From Sweltsa coloradensis (lineage: Eukaryota > Arthropoda > Insecta > Plecoptera > Chloroperlidae): a stretch of DNA of 64,000 nt. Positions within the stretch are counted from its first letter, which is position 1, and each line of letters starts with the position of its first letter. A program made the translations under genes and the position numbers. Where the stretch lies: assembly GCA_024449915.1 (NCBI GenBank), contig JAMZAV010001845.1, positions 186,001 to 250,000 of the forward strand, in the 5' to 3' direction. This document shows positions 44,521-55,339 of this stretch, in pieces. The notes under the pieces are model-generated. The model ran no database searches. It worked only from the letters and a program-made list of their open reading frames with translations, and was not told the DNA's origin.

Positions 44521-44705
44521 ACCGCCATATTCAAATTTGGTCAATGGGACCACTCAAGAATCTTTATTTACCTGTCCCCAATCAAAATTCTTATTAATTT
44601 CTAGTATTTACAAAAATTTAGGAAGAAACTTTTGCTTATTATGAGCTGACTTTTTTGCGTAGCAGGTCTATATTATGTTATGGTATATCCGTTCCGGACT
44701 TCCGA

Positions 44706-44790
44706 GCAGTGGCGGATATGGCCGGTTGGAGGGGTGGAGCGTCACCCCCCCCACTCCACCCCGAATAAGATTCTGGGAAGGCTCGCACCT
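44706..44790 (+). mobile_element. Possible hAT-like terminus
   Basis: Starts CAGTGGCGGATATGGCCGG, like the hAT end at 61294 (CAGTGGCGTAAGAACC). No partner end found, so a fragment at best. Confidence 0.35.
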
Positions 44791-44984
44791 GTATGCTTTT
44801 TTAAAATATAGATAAAGGATTAGGCCTATTATTTGAAAGTTCAAATCCACAACTTTGCATACTTTCGGCGACAATTAGCTCTAAACGGCTGAAAAAATTT
44901 CAAACAGACCCTGTTATGGTTGCCAAACACCGCCCAGATAGATCGCGAAAGAAGCAAGCAAATGCTCTGAAACCAAGCATATTC

Positions 44985-45415
44985 GTAGGTGGGCTTGTTG
45001 GTTTGTTGTTAGCGTATCTCGCTTCCAATGCAGAAGGTCCAGGGTTCGATTCCTGCTAAAGTCAGAAGTTTTTTAACTTCGATTGGACTTCAGCCATCAG
45101 TTGCTTGTCTTAGGATGTTTGTAAAACGGTGGACTTTGGAGCCGTCCTAGCAACCGAAGCACATAATAAATTTCAGAGTTTGTTCTGATATCGGCCTTGT
45201 ATTCTGGCATGATTCGCGGGTGTTCGCACTTGTCCATCACTGATTGCTATATTCCTATTAAAAATCTTCGATCTAGGGTTGGTTATCGCTCACTCGTCGT
45301 TGCGTCGGGCGCCCTGCAGGGTTGGCTTGGCGCTTTGATTTTTAAAAGTCCCCCACTGAAAATCAGTTATATAACGAGTGGGGTAGACTCTAAATAAAAT
45401 TTATTTATTATTATT
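44985..45415 (+). mobile_element. tRNA-derived SINE (SINE-3)
   Basis: The head has a degenerate A-box (GTTGTTAGCGTATCTCGC) and B-box GGGTTCGATTCC (45042-45053). The body includes GGAGCCGTCCTAGCAAC and GGTTATCGCTCACTCGTCGT. The tail is CCCCACTGAAAATCAGTTAT...AAATAAAAT followed by (TTA)n. A second copy is at 63215-63565 and a tail fragment at 20920-20985. Confidence 0.7.
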
Positions 45416-45540
45416 ATTATAAGCCAGCCTATGCCAACCCTACAAGACTCTTAACGAAAGTGGTCGGTCACGATCGGGCCTTCTAAGCAATGGTTGCAGA
45501 TTGACTTGGCAAACAACGCTCTATACCCTCGACGCACCCT

Positions 45541-46165
45541 CAGTGGTTCCCAACCTTTTGCATCTCAGGACCGGGCAAACATGATAAATTCAATTACACG
45601 GGACTGGCTAGGTACCAAGGTCTGGGCGCAGCCCCAGCCGCCGGAGGCAAATTTTTTTTTTTGTTTGGTGTTTTTATACTCCCTAGACGGCCTCGTACAG
45701 CGATCTGACGCAAAGGTAGACGAAGGGGAAGTAAGAGCAAACCGGAAGGGAATATCTTTCGTTGCCCACATAAACACATGAAACGCCATTCAAATCATCG
45801 TTAAAAATATATTAATAAATTACTAATTATCAATGTTAAAATTGTTTAGTGATGTGATACAATTATGTACGCTATCACTAATAATAATTTACACTTAGGA
45901 ATTGTGCGTTTCAATCGTAGGCTGTTCTACGCTCGGGTTTCCGCGATCAGCCCTCAAAGTGTCACCTTCTAGAGAATATAATTAGTCTCCACCCGAGTAC
46001 AGGTAAAAAGAATTAAAGGTAAAACCAATTTTGAATTTTTTAACATTTCTAAAAAATATTATCAAAACAAACATATTACAACAAATATGCAACAGCACTT
46101 CGTGGACGGTAGCAATAGTCCGCGGGACCGGCAACGGTCCGGGAACCAACGGTTGGGAACCACTG
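45541..46165. mobile_element. Non-autonomous hAT-like element
   Basis: 625 bp with terminal inverted repeats of 15 bp, CAGTGGTTCCCAACC at the left and its complement at the right, the standard hAT end. Subterminal GGACCGG/CCGGTCC words occur at both ends. No transposase. The flanking octamers (CGCACCCT, CGGGCAAT) do not match, so the TSD is lost. Confidence 0.8.
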
Positions 46166-46439
46166 CGGGCAATATAACTGAGAGGGGTGGGGATGCCGGA
46201 CACTTCGTGGCTATGACTCGCAAAACGGTACCGAGGTCTCAAAAACGCGCAGACGAATTCCAATATAGGATGAACCATCTCCCACATGGACAATCTTTGT
46301 GTAGTATACGACTTAAAAATATTTTTACACTGCTTTTTCTTTCGAGATTAATTAAATAGGACCCAGATTCCTTAAACGGTCGGTTAATATTCACAAAATT
46401 GAAACATGTTTGCACAGATGACTATAATTGAAACATTTG
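46166..46439. other. No recognised feature
   Basis: Flank of the hAT-like element. Short ORFs only. Confidence 0.4.
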
Positions 46440-47495
46440 GATGATGAGCGTAGCAGAGCGGGAGCGAAGATTCCATTTTCACTACACTGGAGAAAAAAAT
46501 CAGGAAAGTTTTTCTTTTTTTTCTCGTCTGTATTTGTTAACACGATTCCGGCTAAAACCAGATACTCAATTGCGATGAAATTTATGGAGGTCTTCGAAAA
46601 TCTCTGAACTTAGAACCGCCCCCACGTTTTTGAGCACAATCGGAAAATTATTTCTCATCAAAATCGCAATTTTACGACTCTTTTTTCGACTTTTTTAAAA
46701 ATTCTTCGAATTATAAAACCTACTTGCTTTATCCGAATTTTGATGATTTTTTCACAGAACTAAATTTTATGGAATTAAGTTATTCTTGTAAAATTTGAGC
46801 GCAAATCGAAAAATTATTTCTTATAAAAATCGAAATTTTACGTGATTTTTTCTTTTTAAAACAAATCTGTGACTTAGTTACACCCATATTGCTTTAACCG
46901 ATTTTTAATGATTTTTTCACGAACCTCTAATCGTATGAAATTAATATATTCTTGTGAAAATTTGGCAGAATCGAATTTTACTTTAATTTTTTTTAATAAT
47001 CGTAATTTAAAAAAGGAAAAAAATCGTAAGATTTCGAGTTGCATACGAAAAAGAAATAGTTCATCGTATTGTGCTCCAATTTCACAAAGAATAGATTAAT
47101 TCATTAAGATTAAGGTTCTGTGAAAAAATCATTACAATCGGATAAAAGCATATGGGTGTAAAAAGTCAAAGAATTGTTTTAAAAAAAGAAAAATCACGTA
47201 AAATTTCGATTTTTATAAGAAAATATTTTTCGATTGCGCTCAAATTTTACAAGAATATCTTAATTCATAAAATTATGGTTCTGTGAAAAAATCATCAAAA
47301 TCGGATAAAGCATGTAGGTGTTATAAGTCGAAGAAATTTGTAAAAAATCGAAAAAAATCGTAAAATTGCGATTTTGATGAGAAAAAATTTCCGATTGTGC
47401 TCAAAAACGTGGCAGTTCTAAGTTCAGAGATTTCGAAGACCTCCATAAAATTTCATCGCAATCGGAGTATCGGTTTAGCCGGAATCGTGTTAAGT
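46440..47495. repeat. REP-A dispersed repeat, palindromic copy
   Basis: 46440-46975 is REP-A in reverse (GATGAGCGTAGC...AAGATTCC, CCGGCTAAAACCAGATACTC). 46990-47495 is REP-A forward, ending at GCCGGAATCGTGTTAAG. The two halves form a head-to-head inverted repeat with arms of about 500 bp centred near 46980. The right half lacks the last ~60 bp of the tail. Confidence 0.8.
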
Positions 47496-48424
47496 ATCAT
47501 TCACATGTAGTTCTAAGTCGTAAGGCGCAAGGTCTAAGGCGTAAGGCGTAAGTCGTAAGAAATGCTAGGCGTTCACAACAACCATTGGCCAAAAAAAGTC
47601 ATGGTAGATGGCAGCACTACAAAAACAACATGGCGGATCATTGCGGTATAAAGTGATCGCACTCCATCTCCATACGTGTATTTTCGGGTGCAATTTGTCC
47701 AATCCAAATAATTATCTGTAATGTCAGAAAACCCTAAGGTTAGGTGGGACGAAGTTATAAGGTTTATAAGGATTTAAAGTGAAATCCAGGGGCAGCACCG
47801 TCGGTGGGCGTAACGTGCATCATGGCCGGCCGGAGTAGCATTAGGAGTAGGCCTAGGGCCTAGTCCTTCCCTAAGCAGCTGTGTATTAAACTGACGATTT
47901 GAATGCTCAATAATCAATCGTTGGTGAATGTTGTGATATGCAATTAGGATGTAAATTAATGTTATGACATTAGTTAGCCTATTGTGATGTTCAAAGTCAT
48001 CCTGCAACTCTTTGAAATATATTTATTTCCTTTTCCGAAGAGTCAATTTAGACCTAGGCCTACTTTTCCCGATCGGTCCCGAATTGATTTCCTGCAATAC
48101 CAGATAGTTCCGGGCCATGTGTGACAAAATTATAGGACATTATTTTACTTGCATCCGTGTAATTTCTAATAGACTAGACCTACAGCCATTTCGTTAACCC
48201 ATTTATTCGGAAAAAGCTGTTTCCCGTAACCTAACGTACGTCGTTGGTGGTGCTAAACTCGGAAACTCGCAGGTAGGGCCTAGGCGTACGTACGTACGGA
48301 ACGCCTAGATCTCTCTGAGAAACAATTTCGTGCACAAAATTGCTATCAGAATCTTTTCTCCATGGGCGTAATATTAATGGTATTGACCAGCGTTAGTTTG
48401 TATTAAATAAGTTGCCGAGCAGGC
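47496..48424. other. Noncoding region
   Basis: Contains short AAGGCGTAAGTCGTAAG repeats (47520-47562) and CGTACGTACGTACGG (48285-48299). No gene recognised. Confidence 0.5.
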
Positions 48425-48634
48425 TGTTAAGATTTGATATTCATCTATTCAGATTTCTAGAGTTCAGTATAATTTTAAGTATTTGAATTTTTTCCCGCAC
48501 TGCTCTGTACCACGTGATTTCCGTATAATATAATAAAGCTCACTTCCGGTTATTTTCTCTACTCAACTGTGGTCGTCATTCGTGTCATATCCTACAATTA
48601 ATCACGATCCAAGGAACAATCCTAATATTTAATA
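48425..48634 (+). repeat. Copia-1 5' LTR
   Basis: 210 bp, starts TGTTAAGATTTG and ends AATATTTAATA. The end is TA rather than the usual CA in both copies. AATAAAG (48532-48538) may serve as a polyadenylation signal. Confidence 0.9.
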
Positions 48635-48649
48635 GGTTATGGGCCCAGG
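48635..48649 (+). promoter_or_regulatory. Copia-1 primer-binding site (initiator tRNA-Met internal type)
   Basis: GGTTATGGGCCCAG directly follows the LTR. This resembles the Drosophila copia PBS, which pairs with an internal anticodon-stem fragment of initiator tRNA-Met, not its 3' CCA end (recalled, not looked up). Confidence 0.75.
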
Positions 48650-48792
48650 GAACGTTTTCTCTGAAGTTTAATTGTTGAGTTGAGACGAAAATGCTTCGTG
48701 TGTTTGTGTTAAAAAACTTTTTATCACAAAAAAACGCGAGTGCACATGGTGAGGTTAGGTCGCATGCCAACCACGCCAAGAGGAAGTCGAAA

Positions 48793-49742
48793 ATGGAGTC
48801 GGATCAAGTGCCTACGGTAATAGTCCAACCGTCTGTGAACTCTCTTTCCGCCCTTTGCTAAACTTAAGGGGCAAGAGACATGGGTTGATTGGAAATATCT
48901 CATAGAGCTACACTTGGGAGGGGTGGTCATGAACAACATTTCACTGACCATTTTCTTCTCAATGAACACTCAGCAGTCAAAAGGACATGGACAAGGCAGC
49001 GAGAAGAATCCTGAGCTTATGATAGAACCAAGTCTCCTGCTGCATGTAAGGACAACTACAACGGCAAAACAGGCGTGGGAAAATCTGTGCCAAGTGTTTG
49101 AAGACTCTGGTGTTCACAGAAGACTTGCTCTCCTGGATCAGTTAATGGACATTAGACATGATAATTTTTCATCTTTAAATGCATATGTCATGGCTTTTAC
49201 GGATGTATTTGAAAAATTGCGATCCGCCGGGAAACCTTTTGATGAGGAATCCGGAGCGTACCTAATGCTGCGCAACCTGAAACATGAGTATAAATGGCTC
49301 CGCCAACTACGTAACGAGAGAATTAACGAGGGAAGCTCAGAAAGAAGCTGCGGAACTGACGTCATCAGCGCTACGGGCGAGCAGCGGTAGTGGTCCGAAC
49401 TACCCAAGAACTTCCAACGGTTCGTCGTCTAGAGGGCAGCAGCAACAGCGACCACGAGATGGCAACAAGCAAACAACAGGAACCCAAGATGGAAACCGTC
49501 GAAACAACAGACCTTTTTGTCAAATTTGCAAAAAGCATGGACACAAGACCAACGACTGCTGGCACAGAAAGACTGAAAATACCAATAATAATGCTGGTAA
49601 TAGCAACAGCAATAATGGTAATGCTGGTAATAGTAACAGCAATAATGGTAGGCCTAATGTTGGCAATAGCGGTAAGTCAGGCAACTCGGGGCCCATCACA
49701 ATGGGTACTCAAATTAGCTGCTATGTGCTCGAGTTATTCTGA
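48793..49742 (+). pseudogene. Copia-1 gag with zinc knuckle
   Basis: Start Met at 48793 (MESDQVPTV). After a frameshift near 48860 the frame reads KLKGQETWVDWKYLIELHLG, then ARTT-type LLHVRTTTTAKQAWENLCQV, RRLALLDQLMDIRHDNFSSL and SAGKPFDEESGAYLMLRNLK. This is the UBN2-type gag of Copia elements. A second frame (49284-49742) ends with PFCQICKKHGHKTNDCWHRK, a CX2CX4HX4C knuckle, and an Asn/Gly/Ser-rich repeat (NNGNAGNSNS). Two frameshifts. Confidence 0.85.
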
Positions 49743-50160
49743 TGAAAGTAAGCCTAGTATAGATTGGTATATAGATTCAGGTTCATGTAATCACATGACT
49801 TACAGAAAAGATTTAATGGTAGACTATAAGATGACAGAATCTAATACTATTGAATGTGCTAGTGAGCAAACACTGCACACAGAAGGTGAAGGCAACATTG
49901 AGGTTAGGGACAGAATGGCCTGACAGGTGTTAGGGCCACCTATGTTCCAAAGCTGACAGCAAACTTGCTATCTGTGGGAAGGATATGTAGTACAGGATAT
50001 ATTACTCTCTTTGACAGTGACAAATGTGGAGTGTATAGACCAGAAGACATTCAAGTAGTAGTAAACCCCTGCTTGAAGGTAAGCAATCCAATAACACTTA
50101 CAAGGTGTCAATGGAAGTAGAACCTGCCAAAGCTATGAAGGCTACAAGCTCTAACTATAA
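49743..50160 (+). pseudogene. Copia-1 protease
   Basis: The frame to 49923 reads SIDWYIDSGSCNHMTYRKDL, the D-S-G catalytic signature of Copia proteases (usually D-S-G-A/C). It then passes a TGA at 49921-49923 and continues in another frame (LTGVRATYVPKLTANLLSVG). Confidence 0.8.
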
Positions 50161-50895
50161 GTTGTGGCATGAAAGATTTGCTCACATAGGTAATGGTAAC
50201 CTAAAAAAGCTACAGGGTGTGGTCTAGTAAGTGGGTTAAGTCCAATAGCCGAGGAAACATTTGATGTGTGTGATGTTTGTGTCAGGGCAAAGCACACTAG
50301 AGCTCCTTTTCCAAAGAAAGGTGCAACAAGAGCCACAGAGATATTAGACTTAATTCACACAGATGTCTGTGAAATCCAGATGGTCTGTCATGGGAAGCTA
50401 CAGGTACTTTGCTACTTTCACTGATGATAAGACTAGATTCACTGTAATTGCTCTTTTAAAATAAAAAAATGAAGTCTTAGATAAGTTTAACAATACAAAA
50501 CAATGGTAGAAAATCACTTGGGGAAATCTATAAAAATAGTCCGCTCAGATAATGGTAAAGATATTGCTCAAAAGATTTTGACGAATATCTGAAAGAAACT
50601 GGGATTGTTCGACAACTGTCTGTTGCGTATAGTCCAGAGCAAAATGGAGTGGCAGAAAGGACAAACAGGACACTCTTAGAAAAAACTAGGGCACTGTTAA
50701 AAGAATCTGGTTTGGGAAACAAATTCTGGGGAGAAGCACTAAAAAACAGCTGTGTATCTAAAAATCTATCCCCAACTGTAGCAGTAAAAGATATGGTACC
50801 GTATGAGGCATGGACTGGCACTAAGCCGAATGTAGAACACTTGAAAAATTTTTGGATGTTTAGCATATGTTCATGTAAGAAAAGAAGAAAGTAAA
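50161..50895 (+). pseudogene. Copia-1 integrase
   Basis: A GAG-pre-integrase zinc region (LWHERFAHIGNGNLKKL; CDVCVRAKHTRAPF) precedes the DDE core: DLIHTDVCE (first Asp), FTDDKTRFTVIALL, IVRSDNGKDIA (second Asp) and YSPEQNGVAERTNRTLLEKT (Glu). The end reads NLSPTVAVKDMVPYEAWTG. Frames change at least three times (near 50220, 50460, 50560). Confidence 0.85.
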
Positions 50896-51310
50896 AAACT
50901 TAAAGATAGGAGTGAGAAGTATGTTTTTGTAGGCTATGATGAGGAAAAGAAGGGATATATTTTGATTGACCCAAAGAGTCCAAAAGCTAGTATGAAAGTA
51001 GAAAGAAGCGTTATCTTTAATGAGAAATGTTTTTTCTTCTCTGAATGTGGTAAACAAACACGAATGAAAAACGTAGAACTACACAAAGTGGCCCCAGAGA
51101 TAGAGATAAAAGTGCAGCAAGGCAACGTGTTAACTCGGAAAGTAGTAGTAGTACAACTGAGACGCATACGTCAACTGACAACGAAATAGATCAGATGATG
51201 AAGTAAGTAGTGAAAGTGATGCGGATACTACATGTTCAGAAGGTAGGAAGTCAGGGGTGATGAAAACAAAGGAAGATTAAATTTAAGGGTTAATCCAAGA
51301 GAAAGGTAAT
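50896..51310 (+). pseudogene. Copia-1 integrase C-terminus and linker to RT
   Basis: KFVFVGYD-type segment (YVFVGYDEEKKGYILIDP, 50925-50975) and RSVIFNEKCFF, typical of Copia integrase C-termini. A poorly conserved Ser/Thr-rich linker follows. Frame breaks at about 50890 and 51190. Confidence 0.7.
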
Positions 51311-52300
51311 TTGGTGATGAATTTGTCACTAGTTTTTCTAGCAGCAGACGATTTAGATGATGAGCCAGAGACTAGAGATCTAGCTCTTGCAAGTACAAAG
51401 AGAATTCTTTGGGAGGAAGCAATGAATGCAGAAATTTCATCATTAATGAAAAATAATTTTTGGACACTAGTGGATAGGCCCGCCAACAAAAATGTTGTGA
51501 AAAGTAAATGGGTGTTTAAGGTAAAAAGAGGGGCAGATGGAAGAGTAGATAGATATAAGGCACGACTTGTTTGCAAAAGGGTTTTCCCAGAAATTTGGGT
51601 ATGATTACTATGAAACATTCTCTCCAGTGGTGAGAAAAGAAAGTTTACGAGGATTGGTATCTCTTGCAAAGTGTTTAAATCTAAACATGTCACACATTGA
51701 CATCTGTACAGCTTTTCTCCATGGGGAACTGGAGGAGGAAGTTTTTATGGAACAGCCTGAGGGTTTCAGGAAGGAAATAAGGTATGTAAACTTTCTAGGG
51801 CAATCTATGGGCTTAAAACAGGCCTCAAGGGCCTGAATATAAAAAATTCATAATTTCCTTGTTGAGTCTGGTTACACCAGGACTAAAAGTGATCCATGTG
51901 TTTACATTAAAAATAACGAGAATGGCTTGTACAATATTGTCTGTATTCATGTTGATGATATTTTTGTAATGTCAAATGATAAAGATGAAGAAGAGAATTT
52001 GAAAAGGAGGTTAACAGATAATTTTGAATGCAGAGATCTTGGTGAGCTTCATCATTTCTTAGGTGTAAATCTTCAACGAGACAGAAATACTGGAAAAATT
52101 AAGTTAAGTCAGGAACACTATGTAAACAAACTTGTATCTAGGTTTCAAGTAGAGAACCTGTGTACATTCAAGACTCCTATGGAGAGTGGTGTAGACCTTT
52201 CGAGAAATGAGGGTGATAAACCTGATGTACCTTATCAAAATTTGATTGGTTCATTAATGTATCTAAGTACTTGGACCAGACCTGACATTACTCAGGCAGT
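51311..52300 (+). pseudogene. Copia-1 reverse transcriptase
   Basis: Copia RT signatures in order: WEEAMNAEISSLMKNNFWTL, NVVKSKWVFKVKRGADGRVD, YKARLV (51311-51590), FSQKFGYDYYETFSPVVRKE and HIDICTAFLHGELEEEVFME (51567-51836, first catalytic Asp), then CIHVDDIFVMSNDKDEEENL with VDD (51945-52005), and LGELHHFLGVNLQRDRNTG. Frames change at about 51580 and 51830. Confidence 0.9.
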
Positions 52301-52745
52301 AAACTATTTAAGTCAGTTCAATAATTGTTATGGACAAGAGCACTGGGACTGTGCTGTTAGAGTGTTGCGTTATGTGAAAGGTACAAAAACCAAAGGCATT
52401 AATTTTTTAAAACCAAATGATAATGTTGTAAATTCATTGATTGGTTACTGTGATGCCGATTGGGCAAGGGACAAAGTGGACAGAAAGTCATATTCAGGGT
52501 ACTTGTTTCTATTAGGGGGTGGACCCATTTCATGGCGGTCCAAGCAGTCATTTGTTGCTCAATCATCGGCCGAGGCGGAATATGTTTCACTATCACAAGC
52601 TTCGAATGAGGCAGTTTACCTAAGAAAACTAATCATGCAGCTTTTATCAATTAAGGATTTTTGTGTACAAATAAATTGTGACAATCAATCTGCTATATTT
52701 CTAGCAAAAAATGATGCATTTCAAGCTAGAACTAAGGCAAATTGA
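51927..52745 (+). CDS. Copia-1 RT C-terminal half and RNase H, open frame
   Basis: A 272-codon uninterrupted frame from the VDD box to near the RNase H end. It includes PDVPYQNLIGSLMYLSTWTR and RPDITQAVNYLSQF (Copia connection), then YCDADWARDKVDRKSYSGYL, PISWRSKQSFVAQSSAEAEY and INCDNQSAIFLAKN, the RNase H catalytic acidic residues. The Met at 51927 is internal to the polyprotein. Confidence 0.9.
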   Translation: MYNIVCIHVDDIFVMSNDKDEEENLKRRLTDNFECRDLGELHHFLGVNLQRDRNTGKIKLSQEHYVNKLVSRFQVENLCTFKTPMESGVDLSRNEGDKPDVPYQNLIGSLMYLSTWTRPDITQAVNYLSQFNNCYGQEHWDCAVRVLRYVKGTKTKGINFLKPNDNVVNSLIGYCDADWARDKVDRKSYSGYLFLLGGGPISWRSKQSFVAQSSAEAEYVSLSQASNEAVYLRKLIMQLLSIKDFCVQINCDNQSAIFLAKNDAFQARTKAN

Positions 52746-52896
52746 CATTTCTTGTCATGTTATTAGAGATCTAGTTCATAAGAAGTTTATCAGTGTGAAA
52801 CATCTGCGATCAGAGCTAATGATAGCAGATATCCTTAAAAAGCCTTTGGCAGGACCTAAGTTCTTGCAGTTCACCTCATTAATGAAAGTCGAATAG
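52711..52896 (+). pseudogene. Copia-1 RNase H C-terminus
   Basis: After a frameshift near 52735 the frame reads HVIRDLVHKKFISVKHLRSE, then LMIADILKKPLAGPKF, the conserved Copia C-terminal block (the usual H-I/F-x-x-R and D-x-x-T/L-K-P-L). It ends TAG at 52894. Confidence 0.85.
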
Positions 52897-52914
52897 TTGC
52901 ATATCAAGGGGGTG

Positions 52915-53125
52915 TGTTTAAGATTTGATATTCATCTATTCAGATTTCTAGAGTTCAGTATAATTTTAAGTATTTGAATTTTTTCCCGCACTGCTCTGTA
53001 CCACGTGATTTCCGTATAATATAATAAAGCTCACTTCCGGTTATTTTCTCTACTCAACTGTGGTCGTCATTCGTGTCATATCCTACAATTAATCACGATC
53101 CAAGGAACAATCCTAATATTTAATA
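52915..53125 (+). repeat. Copia-1 3' LTR
   Basis: 211 bp, TGTTTAAGATTTG...AATATTTAATA. It appears to match the 5' LTR apart from one T. Confidence 0.9.
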
Positions 53126-53378
53126 AGGCTCGAAAATATCAAACAAATGATTGATGTGGTTTGTGTACACACGCCCAACTTATAGGCCTAGAAATGAACG
53201 ACCTTATGACTAGCTGATGCTCGATTATCGCATGTTTTTAACAATCTTGCAATTTTATTTCATTCATAGATAGTTTTTAAATAATGTTACACTATTAAAA
53301 CGGCACCTACAGTATTTTTTCACGATTTCACTGACAAAAACATCCTACATTGAGAGCTGTGTGTATATGCTAGCCCTA

Positions 53379-53863
53379 GGGCGCATTCCGATACTCGCTA
53401 CGTAGCGCAGTAGCCGCGCTCCACCCATTCCGAAATTAGCTCCAAACGCCCCGCCTTGTGTTCCGAAATACGCTACAGGAGCATTCTCAGCGCGCTCCTA
53501 ACGCTGAGGGTTTTCAGCCCGGCACTAGGAGCGTTCCGTGGAGTGGGGGTAAATCAAGATGGCGGCAACTGAAGATTTACGAAAGGACTGCTCAAAATAG
53601 CACGTAAACTGTAAGGATGTCTGCGTAGTCCATTAGTTCTCCAAGTTTAAGGTTTGGAAATAATTGTTGATGAAAGAATCAATGAAATAACCATTAATTA
53701 AGCATTCTTCTAATTAAGCAATCTGATAATTTCACGGTCAGCCATGTTTTAAACCGTTTTAAACGCTACACCCGTTCCGAATGTTGGAGCATAATCATAC
53801 GCTCCACTGCGCTACAGAGACGCTACAGCCGTAGCGACTGGAGCGAATATCGGAATGCGGCCC
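53379..53863. mobile_element. 485-bp MITE, copy 1
   Basis: Ends GGGCGCATTCCGATA and TATCGGAATGCGGCCC. Both flanks are TA (the target could also be read as CTA). The outer ~120 bp on each side are rich in CGCTAC/GTAGCG/GGAGC words that pair across the element. The centre holds ATCAAGATGGCGGCAACTG. No coding. Superfamily unresolved. Confidence 0.8.
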
Positions 53864-54264
53864 TAGTAGTTTTCCCGATTTTCAATACGTGTGCTTATCT
53901 CTTTCTAAGCGTCAGGTCTTTAGGAAAAAGATGGAAACACACACCTTTCCCATTACTGTTGCATTTAGGAACGGAGCAGTAGCTATTACAAACATTCGTA
54001 TTTGCCATAGAGACATAATAACGAAGTCAACGAGCCTTGTTTACTTATGGGATGATCGCTGCCAATGACAACCAATACCGCAATGCGTAGTACACGCGCC
54101 GCCGCCGCAGCGCTTCGATAGACTTTTTTTCGCGAATACCATTTTTCATTGCTCCTGTGTATTGCGCATGCGCGTACAGTCAGCTGTGGAGTTTCCTTGT
54201 TCGTGATTGGCTCGTCGTAAGAAACCGTCGTAAGAATCATAGAGAAAGTAAGAATGGACAACTA
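53864..54264. other. Spacer between two MITE copies
   Basis: No repeat or gene recognised. It includes CGCGCCGCCGCCGCAGCGC near 54100. Confidence 0.4.
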
Positions 54265-54748
54265 GGGCGCATTCCGATATTCGCTACGTAGCGCAGTAGC
54301 CGCGCTCCACCCATTCCGAAATTAGCTCCAAACGCCCCGCCTTGTGTTCCGAAATTCGCTACTGGAGCGTTCTCAGCGCGCTCCAAACGCTGGAGGTTTT
54401 TGGCCCGGCACTAGGAGCGTTCCGTGGAGTGGGGGTAAATCAAGATGGCGGCAACTGAAGATTTACGAAAGGACTGCTGAAAATAGCACGTAAACTGTAA
54501 GGATGTCTGCGAATGGACTATAGTCCATTAGTTCTCCAAGTTTAAGGTTTGGAAATAATTGTTGATGAAAGAATCAATGAATAACCATTAATTAAGAATT
54601 CTTCTAATTAAGCAATCTGATAATTTCACGGTCAGCCATGTTTTTAAACGCTACACCCGTTCCGAATGTTGGAGCATAATCATACGCTCCACTGCGCTAC
54701 AGAGACGCTACAGCCGTAGCGACTGGAGCGAATATCGGAATGCGGCCC
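54265..54748. mobile_element. 484-bp MITE, copy 2
   Basis: Same orientation as copy 1 and very similar over the whole length, with small indels (GAATGGACTATAG insertion near 54513; TTTAAACCG missing). Flanked by TA/CTAG. Confidence 0.8.
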
Positions 54749-55339
54749 TAGTCAAAGGCCCGCGGGGCTTAGCTAGTTCCGAAAAATCCAACAGATAGCG
54801 CCGCGAACTGTGGGACAAGCTGCAACCGAAGTGTGGTTGGCGCAATGGACTTCAACGTGTTTTTACGCCCGTACGGGTGGAAAAAATCCTTGAAAAATAT
54901 GTTATTTTTTTAGAATGGACTTAGCCAAAGACTATGTAGATCAAGAAGGAAGCCAGCTGCTTTTTAGGGAAGGCTGTTTGTCCTATATTATGTCCTAGAG
55001 GATGTGTGGACTTCGGAAAACGGTGGTCATCATAGTCCCTATACCTTTGGGTTTAGAATGATTATAAACCCAAACCCTGTTTAAAATTCTTGCTAGTTCT
55101 AGCTAAGATTTACAGTAGAACCAGCCTGAATTAGCTAGAATTTAATAAAATAGACAGGATAGCCAGAAGAAAATATAAGCAGGGAGAGTGAGACTTTGCT
55201 AGATGTAAGTAGTGCAATAAGATTTGGCTAGACGATCCAAGGGACACTAAGGCTATATTCAGTAAGAAATAACTAGTGTTTAGTCTAAAAGCTAGCTATT
55301 GCTGGCAAAAGCTGTGATTACTATAATTGGTAACAGTCA
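54749..55339. other. Noncoding region
   Basis: Contains a hairpin CTTTGGGTTTAGAATG...AAACCCAAA (55045-55075) resembling 15554-15581, and degenerate TAGCTAG/CTAGCT words that lead into the minisatellite. Confidence 0.5.

Larger units (their letters stand above)
48425..53125 (+). mobile_element. Ty1/Copia LTR retrotransposon (Copia-1)
   Basis: 4.7 kb, plus strand. LTRs 48425-48634 and 52915-53125 differ by what looks like a single-base indel. PBS GGTTATGGGCCCAG, gag with one zinc knuckle, then protease, integrase, RT and RNase H in that order (integrase before RT defines Copia). PPT AAGGGGGTG precedes the 3' LTR. AGGC flanks both sides (48421-48424, 53126-53129), a 4-base or degraded 5-base TSD. 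At least six frame breaks cut pol, at odds with such young LTRs. Confidence 0.95.

Noticed and set aside
49284..49407. Minus-strand ORFs through Copia-1 gag
   Set aside because: Shadows of the plus-strand gag, no motif.
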